Below are positions 42,559-51,701 of a DNA stretch of 64,000 nucleotides, piece after piece. The notes beneath the pieces are model-generated. The model was not told where the DNA came from and did not search any database. It was given only the letters and a program-made list of their open reading frames with translations. Location of the stretch: positions 868,001-932,000 of the forward strand of contig NZ_QUSW01000001.1 of NCBI RefSeq assembly GCF_003852895.1. Direction: 5' to 3'. The translations under genes were made by a program, and so were the position numbers. The first letter of the stretch is position 1. Each line of letters starts with the position of its first letter. Origin of the DNA: Rhizobacter terrae. Lineage in GTDB: Bacteria; Pseudomonadota; Gammaproteobacteria; Burkholderiales; Burkholderiaceae_C.

Positions 42559-42664
42559 CCGCGAATCATGCCCGGCCCGGGCCTGAAAAGTGATGAAACA
42601 CCGCTTCCACCCCCCGGCGCTGCGCTATTCTTTGCCCCTCTCGCTCCAACCCAAGAAGCCACCC

Positions 42665-43336
42665 GTGAGCTTTCTCGACGATCTCAAGCGCCAGGCGGAG
42701 GCCCTGAAGGCGCAGAAGGACGGCGACGCCGCATCCATCGCACGCAACCTCGCGCTGACGGAATCGGCCTGCAAGACCGTCTTCACCTACTTCACCACGC
42801 TCGCCCCGCAGCTGGAGGTGTTGCGTCCGCCCAGCCATGCCCGCTACACGCTGGACCGGCAAAACGTGCTCGAGCGGCTGCCGCTCACCGAATTCCGCGT
42901 CGATTCACGCCGCAAGAAGCTGGGCAATGAGGACGTCTTCGACTTCCTCGTCATGCACTGGCAGCTCAAGACCGGCCGCGAGTTCCAGCTGACGAAGGAC
43001 TTCCTGCCCGACATGGAAAAGCTCGAAGCCAAGCTGCACCAGAGCGGCATGAAGTTCGAGAACGAGGCCGTGCGCCACGCCGAGAACGGCAAGCTGCAGT
43101 GCCGCCGCTACACCTTCGTGGCCGATTTCGTCGGGCTGGTGCGCGTCACCGCCCAGCACGAATCGGCCAAGCTGCACTTCCAGGTGCAGAACGTGGACGG
43201 CTTCGAGACGGTGACGCTGGAACTGCCCGCACTGGAAGTCAGCGGCGCACGGCTGGATGAGCTGGCCAAGTGGCTCACCGGGCATCCGCACGCCTTCTTC
43301 AAGGATGCACTGAACGTCCGCCGCGTCGAAGCCTGA
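42665..43336 (+). CDS. Conserved Burkholderiales hypothetical protein
   Basis: A 223-residue soluble protein. The N-terminal MSFLDDLKRQAEALKAQKD is helical and charged; the remainder is mixed alpha/beta with a regular KLQCRRYTFVADFVGLVRV segment. I recognise the pattern as a conserved hypothetical of beta-proteobacteria but no function is known. The GTG at 42665 is preferred over the ATG at 42590, because residues before it do not look conserved and overlap a TATTCT hexamer that could be the -10 box. It is divergent from the CYTH-CHAD gene and precedes the CPBP gene by 16 bp. Confidence 0.72.
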   Translation: MSFLDDLKRQAEALKAQKDGDAASIARNLALTESACKTVFTYFTTLAPQLEVLRPPSHARYTLDRQNVLERLPLTEFRVDSRRKKLGNEDVFDFLVMHWQLKTGREFQLTKDFLPDMEKLEAKLHQSGMKFENEAVRHAENGKLQCRRYTFVADFVGLVRVTAQHESAKLHFQVQNVDGFETVTLELPALEVSGARLDELAKWLTGHPHAFFKDALNVRRVEA

Positions 43337-43352
43337 GGGCCTCGGCACCTTC

Positions 43353-44009
43353 ATGTCCGCCCCTGAACCCACCACCCGCGCGCCGGCACCGCTGGACGCG
43401 CTGGCCGTCACGATCCTGTGCTTCGGCTGGTTCATCCTGGGCTCGATCGCCGCAGTCGGCGCCAACTATCCGACCGGCCAAGGGTTCACCGACAGCGGGC
43501 TGGCCAGCACCATCGTCACCGAGCTGGTGCTGGGCGGGCTGGCCCTGGTCTTCCTGCGAATGCGCGGCCATTCGGTGCTGGCGCTGCTGCCGCGACCGAA
43601 CGTGGCCGGCGGCATGGTGGGCGTGGTGCTCTATGCGGTGGGCATCGCCACCTGGTGGGTCACCTTGGCGATGTTCGACACGCGGAACATGGCCAGCCAG
43701 CCGATCGCCGAGATCATGGCCAACACCCGGGTGTCCTTCACCATGGTGCTGGCGCTGTCGCTGGTCAACGGCATCTACGAGGAGACCTTCCTGTGCTTCC
43801 TGGTGGACGCCTTCCGTGGGCACGGCGCCTCCGTGGCCATCGGCGTGAGCACTTTGGTGAGGCTGCTCTACCACGTGTACCAGGGGCCGATGGGCTCGGT
43901 GTCCATCGTGCTGTACGGGGTGATCATGGCGGGCTTCTACTGGCGCACCCGCTGGCTGTGGCCGGTGGCATTCGCCCATGTCCTGGCCGACCTCGTGGCC
44001 CTCACCTGA
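43353..44009 (+). CDS. CPBP-family intramembrane glutamic metalloprotease-like protein
   Basis: A 218-residue membrane protein with about seven helices. The three CPBP motifs are recognisable: a paired Glu at 143-144 (IYEETFLCFL), His174 in RLLYHVYQG, and His209...Asp213 in FAHVLADL. The first motif lacks the usual Arg (EExxxR becomes EETFLC), so activity may be altered. Family members process prenylated proteins in eukaryotes and act in bacteriocin immunity or signalling in bacteria. It ends 20 bp before the TAAAAT promoter of the DUF3460-scpA pair. Confidence 0.8.
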   Translation: MSAPEPTTRAPAPLDALAVTILCFGWFILGSIAAVGANYPTGQGFTDSGLASTIVTELVLGGLALVFLRMRGHSVLALLPRPNVAGGMVGVVLYAVGIATWWVTLAMFDTRNMASQPIAEIMANTRVSFTMVLALSLVNGIYEETFLCFLVDAFRGHGASVAIGVSTLVRLLYHVYQGPMGSVSIVLYGVIMAGFYWRTRWLWPVAFAHVLADLVALT

Positions 44010-44028
44010 GCGCCACTCGCACGCCCGC

Positions 44029-44034
44029 TAAAAT
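44029..44034 (+). promoter_or_regulatory. -10 box before the DUF3460-scpA genes
   Basis: TAAAATCCGCGCC lies 47 bases upstream of the DUF3460 start codon and repeats the TAAAATCCGC pattern seen before metG. No convincing -35 box is visible. Confidence 0.45.
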
Positions 44035-44080
44035 CCGCGCCAGTCACTTTTTGCCGCCCGGCTCGTCGGGCGCTGCCGCC

Positions 44081-44281
44081 ATGCCTCTGTTCTGGAAGCC
44101 TTACAAGTCCGACGTCACGAACTTCATCGACGAGCTCAAGGCGAAGAAGCCCAGCCTCGAGGAAGAACAGCGCGCCGGCCGCGCCCTGCTGTGGGACAAG
44201 CCCATCGACGCCCAGGCGCAGGCCGAGTACCGGCAGGCCCGCGTGGCCCAGCAGCCCTACGTCTACCAGACCAAGGTCTGA
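44081..44281 (+). CDS. DUF3460 family protein
   Basis: 66 residues beginning MPLFWKPYKSDVTNFI and ending with a conserved AQQPYVYQTKV-type tail, a full-length DUF3460. The family is restricted to beta-proteobacteria and uncharacterised. It is likely cytoplasmic. It precedes scpA by 40 bp, an order I recognise from other Burkholderiales, so co-expression with chromosome-segregation genes is expected. Confidence 0.9.
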   Translation: MPLFWKPYKSDVTNFIDELKAKKPSLEEEQRAGRALLWDKPIDAQAQAEYRQARVAQQPYVYQTKV

Positions 44282-44321
44282 ACGGCGTCCCCCAGCCCCT
44301 GCGCTGCCAGAGACCTCCCCC

Positions 44322-45194
44322 GTGAGCGACGCCGCGAAAGCCCTGGAGGCTGCCGAGCCTCCGGTGACCGACATGCCCCCGCCGCCTGCCGAGGTGCTGC
44401 CCGAGGCCGTGGACCGCGTGGCCATGGCGCGCCTGTACGGCGAGCCGCTGTTCGCGCTGCCGCAGGACCTGTACATCCCGCCGGACGCGCTCGAAGTCTT
44501 CCTCGAAGCCTTCGAAGGCCCGCTGGACCTGCTGCTGTACCTCATCCGCAAGCAGAACTTCAACATCCTCGACATTCCGCTGGCCGACGTGACGCGGCAG
44601 TACCTCGCGTATGTCGAGCAGATCCGCAAGACCAATCTCGAACTGGCCAGCGAATACCTGCTGATGGCCGCCATGCTGATCGAGATCAAGTCGCGCATGC
44701 TGCTGCCGCCCAAGAAGACCGAGGACGGCAAGGAACCGGAAGACCCGCGCGCCGAACTCGTGCGCCGGCTCATCGAGTACGAACAGATCAAGCTGGCCGC
44801 CGCGCGGCTGGACGCGCTGCCCGTCATCGGCCGCGACTTCCTGCGAGCGCAGGTGGTCATCGAGCAGTCGCTGACGCCGCGCTTCCCCGACGTGGACTCC
44901 GACGAGCTGCGCGCCGCCTGGCAGGACATCCTGCGCCGCGCGAAGCTCACCCAGCACCACACCATCACCCGCGAACAGCTGTCGGTGCGCGAGCACATGA
45001 GCATCGTGCTGCGCACGCTCCAGGGCCGCAAGTTCGTGGAATTCGAGGAGTTGTTCGACACCACGCGCGGCACCCCCGTGCTGGTCGTCACCTTCATCGC
45101 CATGCTGGAGCTGGCGAGGGAGCGCCTGCTGGAAATCACGCAGGCCGAGGCGTTCGCGCCGATTTACGTGAGACTGGCCTACCAGCCGTCGTAG
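44322..45194 (+). CDS. scpA: Segregation and condensation protein A
   Basis: 290 residues of ScpA, the kleisin that bridges SMC heads. The conserved core begins [20 protein letters not shown] (about residue 66); the long [19 protein letters not shown] helix and a C-terminal winged helix (VEFEELF...) follow. The first 55 residues are a variable Pro/Ala-rich extension. The start is GTG at 44322. scpB and smc are not in the window. BioB follows 100 bp later and is probably a separate unit. Confidence 0.92.
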   Translation: MSDAAKALEAAEPPVTDMPPPPAEVLPEAVDRVAMARLYGEPLFALPQDLYIPPDALEVFLEAFEGPLDLLLYLIRKQNFNILDIPLADVTRQYLAYVEQIRKTNLELASEYLLMAAMLIEIKSRMLLPPKKTEDGKEPEDPRAELVRRLIEYEQIKLAAARLDALPVIGRDFLRAQVVIEQSLTPRFPDVDSDELRAAWQDILRRAKLTQHHTITREQLSVREHMSIVLRTLQGRKFVEFEELFDTTRGTPVLVVTFIAMLELARERLLEITQAEAFAPIYVRLAYQPS

Positions 45195-45294
45195 GTTTTC
45201 AATGCAGGCCCTGCGCCACCCGCGCAGGTCGCCGAGACTGGACGCCTGCGAGACCCCCACAACAACACAGAGGAGCCGCTTCGGCGGCAAGACC

Positions 45295-46275
45295 ATGCAA
45301 GAAGCTCCTGTCGCCATCCACCGCCCTGTTGCCCGCAAGCCCGCCAGCCGCTGGTCGGTCGACGATGTGGCCGCCCTCTTCGAGCTGCCCTTCAACGACC
45401 TGCTGTTCCGTGCGCAGACGGTGCACCGCCAGCACTTCGACCCGCGCAAGGTGCAGCTCTCGACCCTGTTGTCCATCAAGACCGGCGGTTGTCCGGAGAA
45501 CTGCGGCTACTGCCCCCAGTCGGTGCACTTCGACACCCCCGTGGAAGCCACGCCGCTGATGAAGCTCGATGCCGTGATGGATGCCGCGCGCCTGGCCAAG
45601 GAAGCCGGCGCCACGCGCTTTTGCATGGGCGCCGCCTGGCGCGGCCCCAAGGACCGCGACGTCGAGAAGGTGGCCGAGCTGATCAGCGGCGTGAAGTCGC
45701 TGGGCCTGGAGACCTGCGTGACGCTGGGCATGCTGGGCGACGGCCATGCCGAGCAGCTGCGCGACGCAGGCCTGGACTACTACAACCACAACATCGACAG
45801 CGCGCCGGACAAGTACGCCGACATCATCACCACCCGCCAGTTCGAAGACCGGCTGGACACCCTGCAGAAGGTGCGCAACGCCGGCGTGCACGTGTGCTGC
45901 GGCGGCATCGTCGGCATGGGTGAGTCGCGCCAGCAGCGCGCGGCGCTCATCGCCGAGCTGGCCAACATGGACCCGTACCCCGAGTCGGTACCCATCAACC
46001 ACCTCGTGCAGGTGGAAGGCACGCCGCTGCACGGCATCGACAAGCTCGACCATTTCGAGTTCGTGCGCACCATCGCCGCGGCGCGCATCACCATGCCCGA
46101 AGCCATGGTGCGCCTGTCCGCCGGCCGCCAGCAGATGGGCGAAGCGGTGCAGGCGCTGTGCTTCATGGCCGGTGCCAACTCCATCTTCTACGGCGAGAAG
46201 CTCCTGACCACCGGCAACCCCGACGTGACGGCCGACCAGGAACTGTTCGCCAAGCTCGGCCTGCAAGCCGGCTGA
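45295..46275 (+). CDS. bioB: Biotin synthase
   Basis: A 326-residue radical-SAM enzyme that inserts sulphur into dethiobiotin. The cluster motif [11 protein letters not shown] (C-x3-C-x2-C) lies near residue 66. The [21 protein letters not shown] and GLGETRE-equivalent (GMGESRQQR) segments are all in place. The length suits the family when the ATG at 45295 is used; an ATG at 45202 would add 31 non-conserved residues. BioA, BioF and BioD are not nearby. It is followed 10 bp later by panB, so biotin and pantothenate genes appear to be co-transcribed. Confidence 0.95.
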   Translation: MQEAPVAIHRPVARKPASRWSVDDVAALFELPFNDLLFRAQTVHRQHFDPRKVQLSTLLSIKTGGCPENCGYCPQSVHFDTPVEATPLMKLDAVMDAARLAKEAGATRFCMGAAWRGPKDRDVEKVAELISGVKSLGLETCVTLGMLGDGHAEQLRDAGLDYYNHNIDSAPDKYADIITTRQFEDRLDTLQKVRNAGVHVCCGGIVGMGESRQQRAALIAELANMDPYPESVPINHLVQVEGTPLHGIDKLDHFEFVRTIAAARITMPEAMVRLSAGRQQMGEAVQALCFMAGANSIFYGEKLLTTGNPDVTADQELFAKLGLQAG

Positions 46276-46285
46276 GGAGCCTGCG

Positions 46286-47134
46286 ATGAGCGACCAAGCT
46301 GTGTATGGCGGCGGCACGCCCGCCGCCGCGGCGCCGCGCAAGGCGGTGACCCTGCATCGCATCCGCGAGATGCATGCGCAGGGCGAGCCGATCGCGATGG
46401 TGACCTGCTACGACGCGTCCTTCGCCAAGGTGATGGATGCCGCCGGCGTCGACTGCCTGCTGGTGGGCGATTCGCTGGGCATGGTGGTGCAGGGACAGAC
46501 GAGCACGCTGCCGGTGACGCTGGAGGAGACGGCGTATCACATCCGTTGCGTGGCGCGCGGCAACAAGAACGCATGGCTCATCGGCGACCTGCCCTTCGGC
46601 TCGTACCAGCAATCGCCTGCGCAGGCGCTGGAAAGCGCCGTGGCGCTGATGCAGGCCGGCGCGCAGATGGTGAAGCTCGAAGGCGGCGGCTGGACCAACG
46701 AGACCATCCGCTTCCTCACGCAGCGCGGCATTCCGGTGTGCGCGCACCTGGGGCTCACGCCGCAGTCGGTGCATGCGCTGGGCGGCTACCGCGTGCAGGG
46801 CCGCAACGACGAGGCGGCTGCGACACTGAAGCAGCATGCCTGCGAAGTGGCCGAGGCCGGGGCCGCCATGCTGGTGCTGGAGCTGCTGCCCAGCAGCGTG
46901 GCCAATGACGTCACGCAGTCGTTGCCGATCCCCGTGATCGGCATCGGCGCGGGCAAGGGCTGCTCCGGGCAGGTGCTGGTGATGCACGACATGCTGGGCA
47001 TCACCCAAGGCAAGCTTCCGCGCTTCGTGCGCAACTTCATGGACGGCGCGCCCTCCATCGAAGCCGCGCTGCGCCAGTACGTGAGCGACGTGAAGGCCCG
47101 CCGCTTCCCCGACGACGCCATCCACGGATATTGA
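46286..47134 (+). CDS. panB: 3-methyl-2-oxobutanoate hydroxymethyltransferase
   Basis: A 282-residue TIM-barrel enzyme that adds a hydroxymethyl group from methylene-THF to ketoisovalerate, making ketopantoate. Conserved motifs are [28 protein letters not shown] (metal-binding Asp), KLEGGGW and [14 protein letters not shown]. The ATG at 46286 has a GAGGAG ribosome site. It forms a likely operon with bioB upstream and panC 12 bp downstream. Confidence 0.96.
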   Translation: MSDQAVYGGGTPAAAAPRKAVTLHRIREMHAQGEPIAMVTCYDASFAKVMDAAGVDCLLVGDSLGMVVQGQTSTLPVTLEETAYHIRCVARGNKNAWLIGDLPFGSYQQSPAQALESAVALMQAGAQMVKLEGGGWTNETIRFLTQRGIPVCAHLGLTPQSVHALGGYRVQGRNDEAAATLKQHACEVAEAGAAMLVLELLPSSVANDVTQSLPIPVIGIGAGKGCSGQVLVMHDMLGITQGKLPRFVRNFMDGAPSIEAALRQYVSDVKARRFPDDAIHGY

Positions 47135-47974
<840 letters not shown>

Positions 47975-47999
47975 ACAGCTCGCCCAAGGGGGAACGCCA

Positions 48000-48803
48000 A
48001 TGCTCAGGACCTTGTCCGTCGTCTGCAGCCTTCCGTTCTTGGCGAGCCTGGCCGTCCTGATGGTCAACGACCTGATCCTGAAGGCCGCCTTTCCCGGATG
48101 GATCACCGGCAAGCTGTCCGACGTGGCGGGCATCGCCATGGTGGGCATGTTGTCCACCGCGCTGGCGCCATCGCGTCGCTTCCTGCGCTTCACGGCGATC
48201 GGCATGGGCTTTCTCTGGTGGAAGAGTCCCGCTTCCAGCCCTTTCATCGAATGGGTCAACGCCCAGCACTGGGTGGAATTCGGCCGCGTGGTGGACTACA
48301 CGGACCTCGTGGCGCTCGCCATCCTCCCCTGGTGCGACAGGCTCGCGCGCGAGAAGACGGCCGAACCCATGTCATGGCCCCTGTGGCGCCGCCTGCTTGC
48401 CGTGCCTGCCACCGGGCTGACCTTGCTCGGGCTCGTGGGCACGTCGGCCATTCCCACCCGCCAGACCTACGAGATCAGGGACGTCTCTTCGAGCGAAGCC
48501 ATGCGAAGAGAGGATGTCGTGGCGGCGATCCTGGCCGTGGCAGCGAAGCACTCTCTGGCCTGCCGCCAGGCGTGCGACCGCCCGACCGAGGAGCAACGGC
48601 TCGAAGGCCGGGGCATGTGGCTGATCTACCGATTCGTCGGACCCAAGGCCGTGTCGATCGAGGTCAGTGCCTTTCCGGGTGCCATCTTCGTGGGCAGTTC
48701 CGGTTTCCAGCGGGCCGATGCGGTGCGCCAGGACATCCGTGCGGAGTTCGCGGCCCGCTTCAAGGGGCTCGAGTACGCCGAGCCGCTGTCGCCTCCGCGC
48801 TGA
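48000..48803 (+). CDS. Uncharacterised membrane protein of the 'TGKLSD' type
   Basis: A 267-residue protein with four to five N-terminal helices and a C-terminal soluble domain of about 120 residues. The N-terminal segment NDLILKAAFPGWITGKLSD belongs to a widespread but unnamed set of membrane proteins with the same phrase. The soluble part contains a CRQAC pair. An AAGGGGGAA ribosome site lies close before the ATG at 48000. It follows panC by 25 bp on the same strand but has no evident link to pantothenate. Its function is unknown. Confidence 0.7.
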   Translation: MLRTLSVVCSLPFLASLAVLMVNDLILKAAFPGWITGKLSDVAGIAMVGMLSTALAPSRRFLRFTAIGMGFLWWKSPASSPFIEWVNAQHWVEFGRVVDYTDLVALAILPWCDRLAREKTAEPMSWPLWRRLLAVPATGLTLLGLVGTSAIPTRQTYEIRDVSSSEAMRREDVVAAILAVAAKHSLACRQACDRPTEEQRLEGRGMWLIYRFVGPKAVSIEVSAFPGAIFVGSSGFQRADAVRQDIRAEFAARFKGLEYAEPLSPPR

Positions 48804-48815
48804 GCCTGCCGCCCG

Positions 48816-49181
48816 CTACGCGTCGGGCCGGAATCCGACTTCCACCAGCACGCCTCCAGGCGCATGGCAGTACAGCAGCGTGCTGCCCCGCATGGTGCTG
48901 ACCGGCGACAGATCCGCGCAGCCTGCTTCGCTGAGCTGCCGATGGACTTCATGCACCGTCTCGGGCGACGGCACCAGGAAACCGACGTGGAACGTCTTCG
49001 CAAACGCCGGCGAGTCGTCGCCGCGCCGCGTGAGCACGAGCACCACGCCACCATCGCCCTGGAGGATGGCCATGCCATCGTTGCCTTTCACGGCATCGAG
49101 GCGGAAGCCGAAGAAGCGGATGAAGAAGTCCGCCGTGGCGCGGACATCGGGAACGGGGAGGTCGAGATGATTGAGTTGCAT
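48816..49181 (-). CDS. VOC (glyoxalase/bleomycin-resistance) superfamily protein
   Basis: A 121-residue single VOC domain: MQLNHLDLPVPDVRATADFF at the start (with the first metal His at position 5), FHVGFLVPSPETV in the middle and GVLVEVGFRPD at the end (Glu ligand). It is the size of half a glyoxalase and would act as a dimer. The substrate is unknown. The ATG at 49181 has a GGAGAA ribosome site. It converges on the membrane protein gene with an 11-bp gap. Confidence 0.82.
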   Translation of the reverse strand: MQLNHLDLPVPDVRATADFFIRFFGFRLDAVKGNDGMAILQGDGGVVLVLTRRGDDSPAFAKTFHVGFLVPSPETVHEVHRQLSEAGCADLSPVSTMRGSTLLYCHAPGGVLVEVGFRPDA

Positions 49182-49317
49182 TGCATTCTCCAGGAGGATG
49201 ACCGGACCCGGCCGAATGCAATGACGAGCAGGCAGCTCTTGCACGCGCGCGGACGAGCCCGAAGCGCCTGACGGCGCGGGGTTCGTCGCGGGTACTCATG
49301 CAGTGCATGGAACAGAG

Positions 49318-49368
49318 CTTCCTGGAACAGGAAGGGGTCGGGCTTACCAAAACCGACCCTGCCTTTTT
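49318..49368 (+). terminator. Paired hairpins followed by T-tract (terminator or end of a small RNA)
   Basis: CTTCCTG-GAA-CAGGAAG (49318-49334) is a perfect hairpin. It is followed by GGGTCGG (49335-49341) and CCGACCC (49353-49359), a 7-bp stem with an 11-base loop, then GCC and five T (49364-49368). This reads as an intrinsic terminator on the plus strand. No plus-strand gene reaches it directly, since the flanking genes are both on the minus strand. It may end an unannotated small RNA. Confidence 0.45.
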
Positions 49369-49371
49369 CGA

Positions 49372-49393
49372 CCCCGGCAGTGTACTGCCGGGG
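49372..49393. terminator. Perfect GC-rich hairpin after the MFS gene
   Basis: CCCCGGCAG-TGTA-CTGCCGGGG is a perfect 9-bp stem. It begins 19 bases after the stop codon of the MFS gene on the minus strand. No T-tract follows on the minus strand, so it is a terminator or transcript-stabilising hairpin of low certainty. Confidence 0.45.
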
Positions 49394-49411
49394 CCGGCTC
49401 AGAAACGTTCG

Positions 49412-50773
49412 TCAGGCGTGCCGCACGCGCGCATCCACCGCACGATCATCGTTGGCCGCCTGCTTGTGGCCCAGCTGCTCCATCGGCGTGCGGAAGGTCT
49501 CGCGGGCCGTGAGCGCCGCGATGGCGGCCACCAGCGTCACCACCGTCACGAAGCCTGCCACCGGCACCCAACCCGTCGCGCCGGGCTGCAGGATGGCCGC
49601 GCTGATGGTCGGCGCGAAGCCGCCCAGCGCGAAGCCCACCTGCGTGCCGATGGCCATGCCTGACAGTCGCACGCGGGTGTCGAACATCTCGCCGTAGAAA
49701 GCCGGCCACACGCCGTTGGCGGCGCTGTAGACCACGCCCGACAACAGCAGGCCGAAGACGAAGATCATCGTGGTGTCGACCTGCGAGATGGCCCACATGT
49801 ACGGCCAGATCAGCGCCGCGGAGCCCAGCGCGCCGAGGATGAACACCGGCTTGCGGCCAATGCGGTCGGCCAGCGACGCCCAGCTCGGGATGGCCATCAG
49901 CGCCACGATGTTGGCCAGGATCAGCACCGTCAGCATCGTCGCCTTCGGGATGTGCATGGTGTTCACCGCGTACGACAGCGTGAACACGCTGAAGATGGTG
50001 CTGACCACCGACACCAGGGCGCAGAACACCACGCGCATCACGTCGGATGCCTGCTCGCGGAACAGCGTGGCCACGGGCAGGGCCTCGGTCGTGCGGGCCT
50101 TCTCTTCCTCGGTGAAGGCCGGCGTCTCCGGCAGCGTGCGACGCACCCACATGCCCACCACCACCACGATGGCGCTGAGGAAGAACGGAATGCGCCACCC
50201 CCATGCCAGCAGGTCCGCTTCGGGCAATGCAGACACCGGCAGGAACGCCAGGGTCGCGAGGATGAGTCCGGCCTGCGTGCCGCTGAGCGTGAAGCTGGTG
50301 AAGAAGGCGCGGCGATGCTCAGGCGCGTGCTCCAGCGTCATGGAGTTCGCGCCGGCCTGTTCGCCGGCAGCCGACAGCCCTTGCAGCAGCCGCAGGACGA
50401 CCAGCATGATGGGCGCAGCGATGCCCACCTGCGAATACGTCGGCAAGGCACCGACGAGGAAGGTGGAGATGCCCATCAGCAGCAAGGTGAAGGTGAGCAC
50501 CTTCTTGCGGCCGAACTTGTCGCCCACGTGGCCGAGGATGACCGCGCCGATGGGGCGGGTGACGTAGCCCACGCCGAAGGTGGCGAAGGCCGCGACCGTG
50601 GCCACGGCCGGGTCGAAGGACGGGAAGAAGATCTTGCCGAACACCAGCGCCGCAGCGGTGCCATAGATGAAGAAGTCGTAGTACTCGACCGCACTGCCGA
50701 TCCAGCTCGCCAGGGCGGCCTTGCGGGGGGAGCGCGCCGGGGCGGCGGAAGTGGGAGAGGAAGCGTTCGTCAT
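49412..50773 (-). CDS. MFS transporter, metabolite:H+ symporter (MHS) type, likely quinate/shikimate importer
   Basis: A 453-residue MFS protein with 12 helices. The MHS-family start (SWIGSAVEYYDFFIYGTAAAL) and the loop motif GHVGDKFGRKKVL are clear. The closest well-known relatives are ShiA (shikimate) and similar organic-acid symporters. The ATG at 50773 gives a normal cytoplasmic N-terminus; the frame extends 14 codons further but overlaps the promoter region. It is divergent from tetR and shares its operator. The catabolic genes downstream make quinate or shikimate the likely cargo. This is an inference from context. Confidence 0.9.
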   Translation of the reverse strand: MTNASSPTSAAPARSPRKAALASWIGSAVEYYDFFIYGTAAALVFGKIFFPSFDPAVATVAAFATFGVGYVTRPIGAVILGHVGDKFGRKKVLTFTLLLMGISTFLVGALPTYSQVGIAAPIMLVVLRLLQGLSAAGEQAGANSMTLEHAPEHRRAFFTSFTLSGTQAGLILATLAFLPVSALPEADLLAWGWRIPFFLSAIVVVVGMWVRRTLPETPAFTEEEKARTTEALPVATLFREQASDVMRVVFCALVSVVSTIFSVFTLSYAVNTMHIPKATMLTVLILANIVALMAIPSWASLADRIGRKPVFILGALGSAALIWPYMWAISQVDTTMIFVFGLLLSGVVYSAANGVWPAFYGEMFDTRVRLSGMAIGTQVGFALGGFAPTISAAILQPGATGWVPVAGFVTVVTLVAAIAALTARETFRTPMEQLGHKQAANDDRAVDARVRHA

Positions 50774-50835
50774 CGATGACCTCGGTGTAGCGGAGAGGGT
50801 GGACGTGCACTGCATTGATGCAGCCTCACAAATGT

Positions 50836-50849
50836 ACGAACTAGTTCGT
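50836..50849. promoter_or_regulatory. TetR operator O1: 14-bp perfect palindrome
   Basis: ACGAACTAGTTCGT is a perfect palindrome. It lies in the gap between the divergent MFS and tetR genes, 68 bases before the tetR start. The same site, with one mismatch, lies in the promoter of the catabolic operon (51634-51647), and the flank ATGTACGAACTAGTT matches in both when the second is read on the other strand. Confidence 0.8.
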
Positions 50850-50917
50850 TTTTAACGATCCGTGTTTTCCCTTAGCAGTTTTGTCCTCGTGGACCCCCTG
50901 CGTGTTAGGCTTTGTCC

Positions 50918-51598
50918 ATGAACGAGACAGTACAGAAACCTGCTGCCAAGAACACCACCCGCAAGCCCCGCGGCGAGCCTACGCGCACCAATGACCCCGA
51001 GCGCACCATGGCCGACATCCTCACCGTGGCCACCGCGGAATTCGCCGACAAGGGCCTGAGCGGCGCGCGCATCGACGAGATCGCCGAGGCCACGCGCACC
51101 AGCAAGCGCATGCTGTACTACTACTTCGGCAGCAAGGAAGGCCTGTACCTCGCAGTGCTGGAAGACGCCTACCGCCGCATCCGCGAGATCGAGACGGGCC
51201 TGCACCTGGAAGACCTGCCGCCCGAGGACGCGCTGCGCAAGCTGGTGGCCTTCACCTTCGATTACCAGCACGAGCACGAGGACTTCATCCGCCTGGTGAT
51301 GAACGAGAACATCCACCGCGGCGAGTTCCTCGCGCAGAGCAAGACCATCCAGACGCTGAATGCCCCCGCGGTCACTGCGGTGCAGCAGGTGTACGAGCGT
51401 GGCGTCAAGGCCCGTGTCTTCCGCAAGGACATCGACCCCATCGACCTGCACATGACCATCTCGGCGCTGTGCTTCTTCAGCGTGGCCAACCGCCACACCT
51501 TCGGGCTCATCTTCAAGCGCGACATGCAGTCGCCCAAGGCGCTTCGCGACCGGCGCGACAGCATCGTGGAGACCATCGTGCGCTTCGTGCGGAAGTAG
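50918..51598 (+). CDS. TetR-family regulator of the quinate/shikimate locus
   Basis: A 226-residue TetR protein. The N-terminal HTH is typical (GARIDEIAEATRTSKRMLYYYF), preceded by a basic arm of about 30 residues. The C-terminal helical ligand domain (from about residue 85) resembles the NicS/RutR-like group with a C-terminal TetR_C domain. It sits between the divergent transporter gene and the catabolic operon and is flanked by two copies of one palindrome. That makes it the likely repressor of itself, the transporter and the operon. The inducer is probably a pathway compound such as quinate, shikimate or protocatechuate. The ATG at 50918 is chosen over a TTG six bases upstream. Confidence 0.88.
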   Translation: MNETVQKPAAKNTTRKPRGEPTRTNDPERTMADILTVATAEFADKGLSGARIDEIAEATRTSKRMLYYYFGSKEGLYLAVLEDAYRRIREIETGLHLEDLPPEDALRKLVAFTFDYQHEHEDFIRLVMNENIHRGEFLAQSKTIQTLNAPAVTAVQQVYERGVKARVFRKDIDPIDLHMTISALCFFSVANRHTFGLIFKRDMQSPKALRDRRDSIVETIVRFVRK

Positions 51599-51628
51599 TG
51601 CTGCCGGCAGCAAGGTCTGCAAAGATGC

Positions 51629-51658
51629 TTGCAACTAACTAGTTCGTACATTTATACT
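51629..51658 (+). promoter_or_regulatory. Promoter and TetR operator O2 of the catabolic operon
   Basis: TTGCAA (51629-51634), an 18-base spacer and TATACT (51653-51658) form a good sigma-70 promoter. ACTAACTAGTTCGT (51634-51647) fills most of the spacer; it is the O1 palindrome with one mismatch. Repressor bound here would cover the -35/-10 region. The start would be near 51665, giving a leader of about 37 bases. Confidence 0.75.
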
Positions 51659-51701
51659 GCCTGCACGGACCTGGCGGCATTGACGCCGCTCGTCCGGCGG
51701 C

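Noticed and set aside
45202-45294. Upstream ATG giving a 357-residue BioB
   Set aside because: The extra 31 residues do not resemble BioB N-termini; the shorter form matches the family length.
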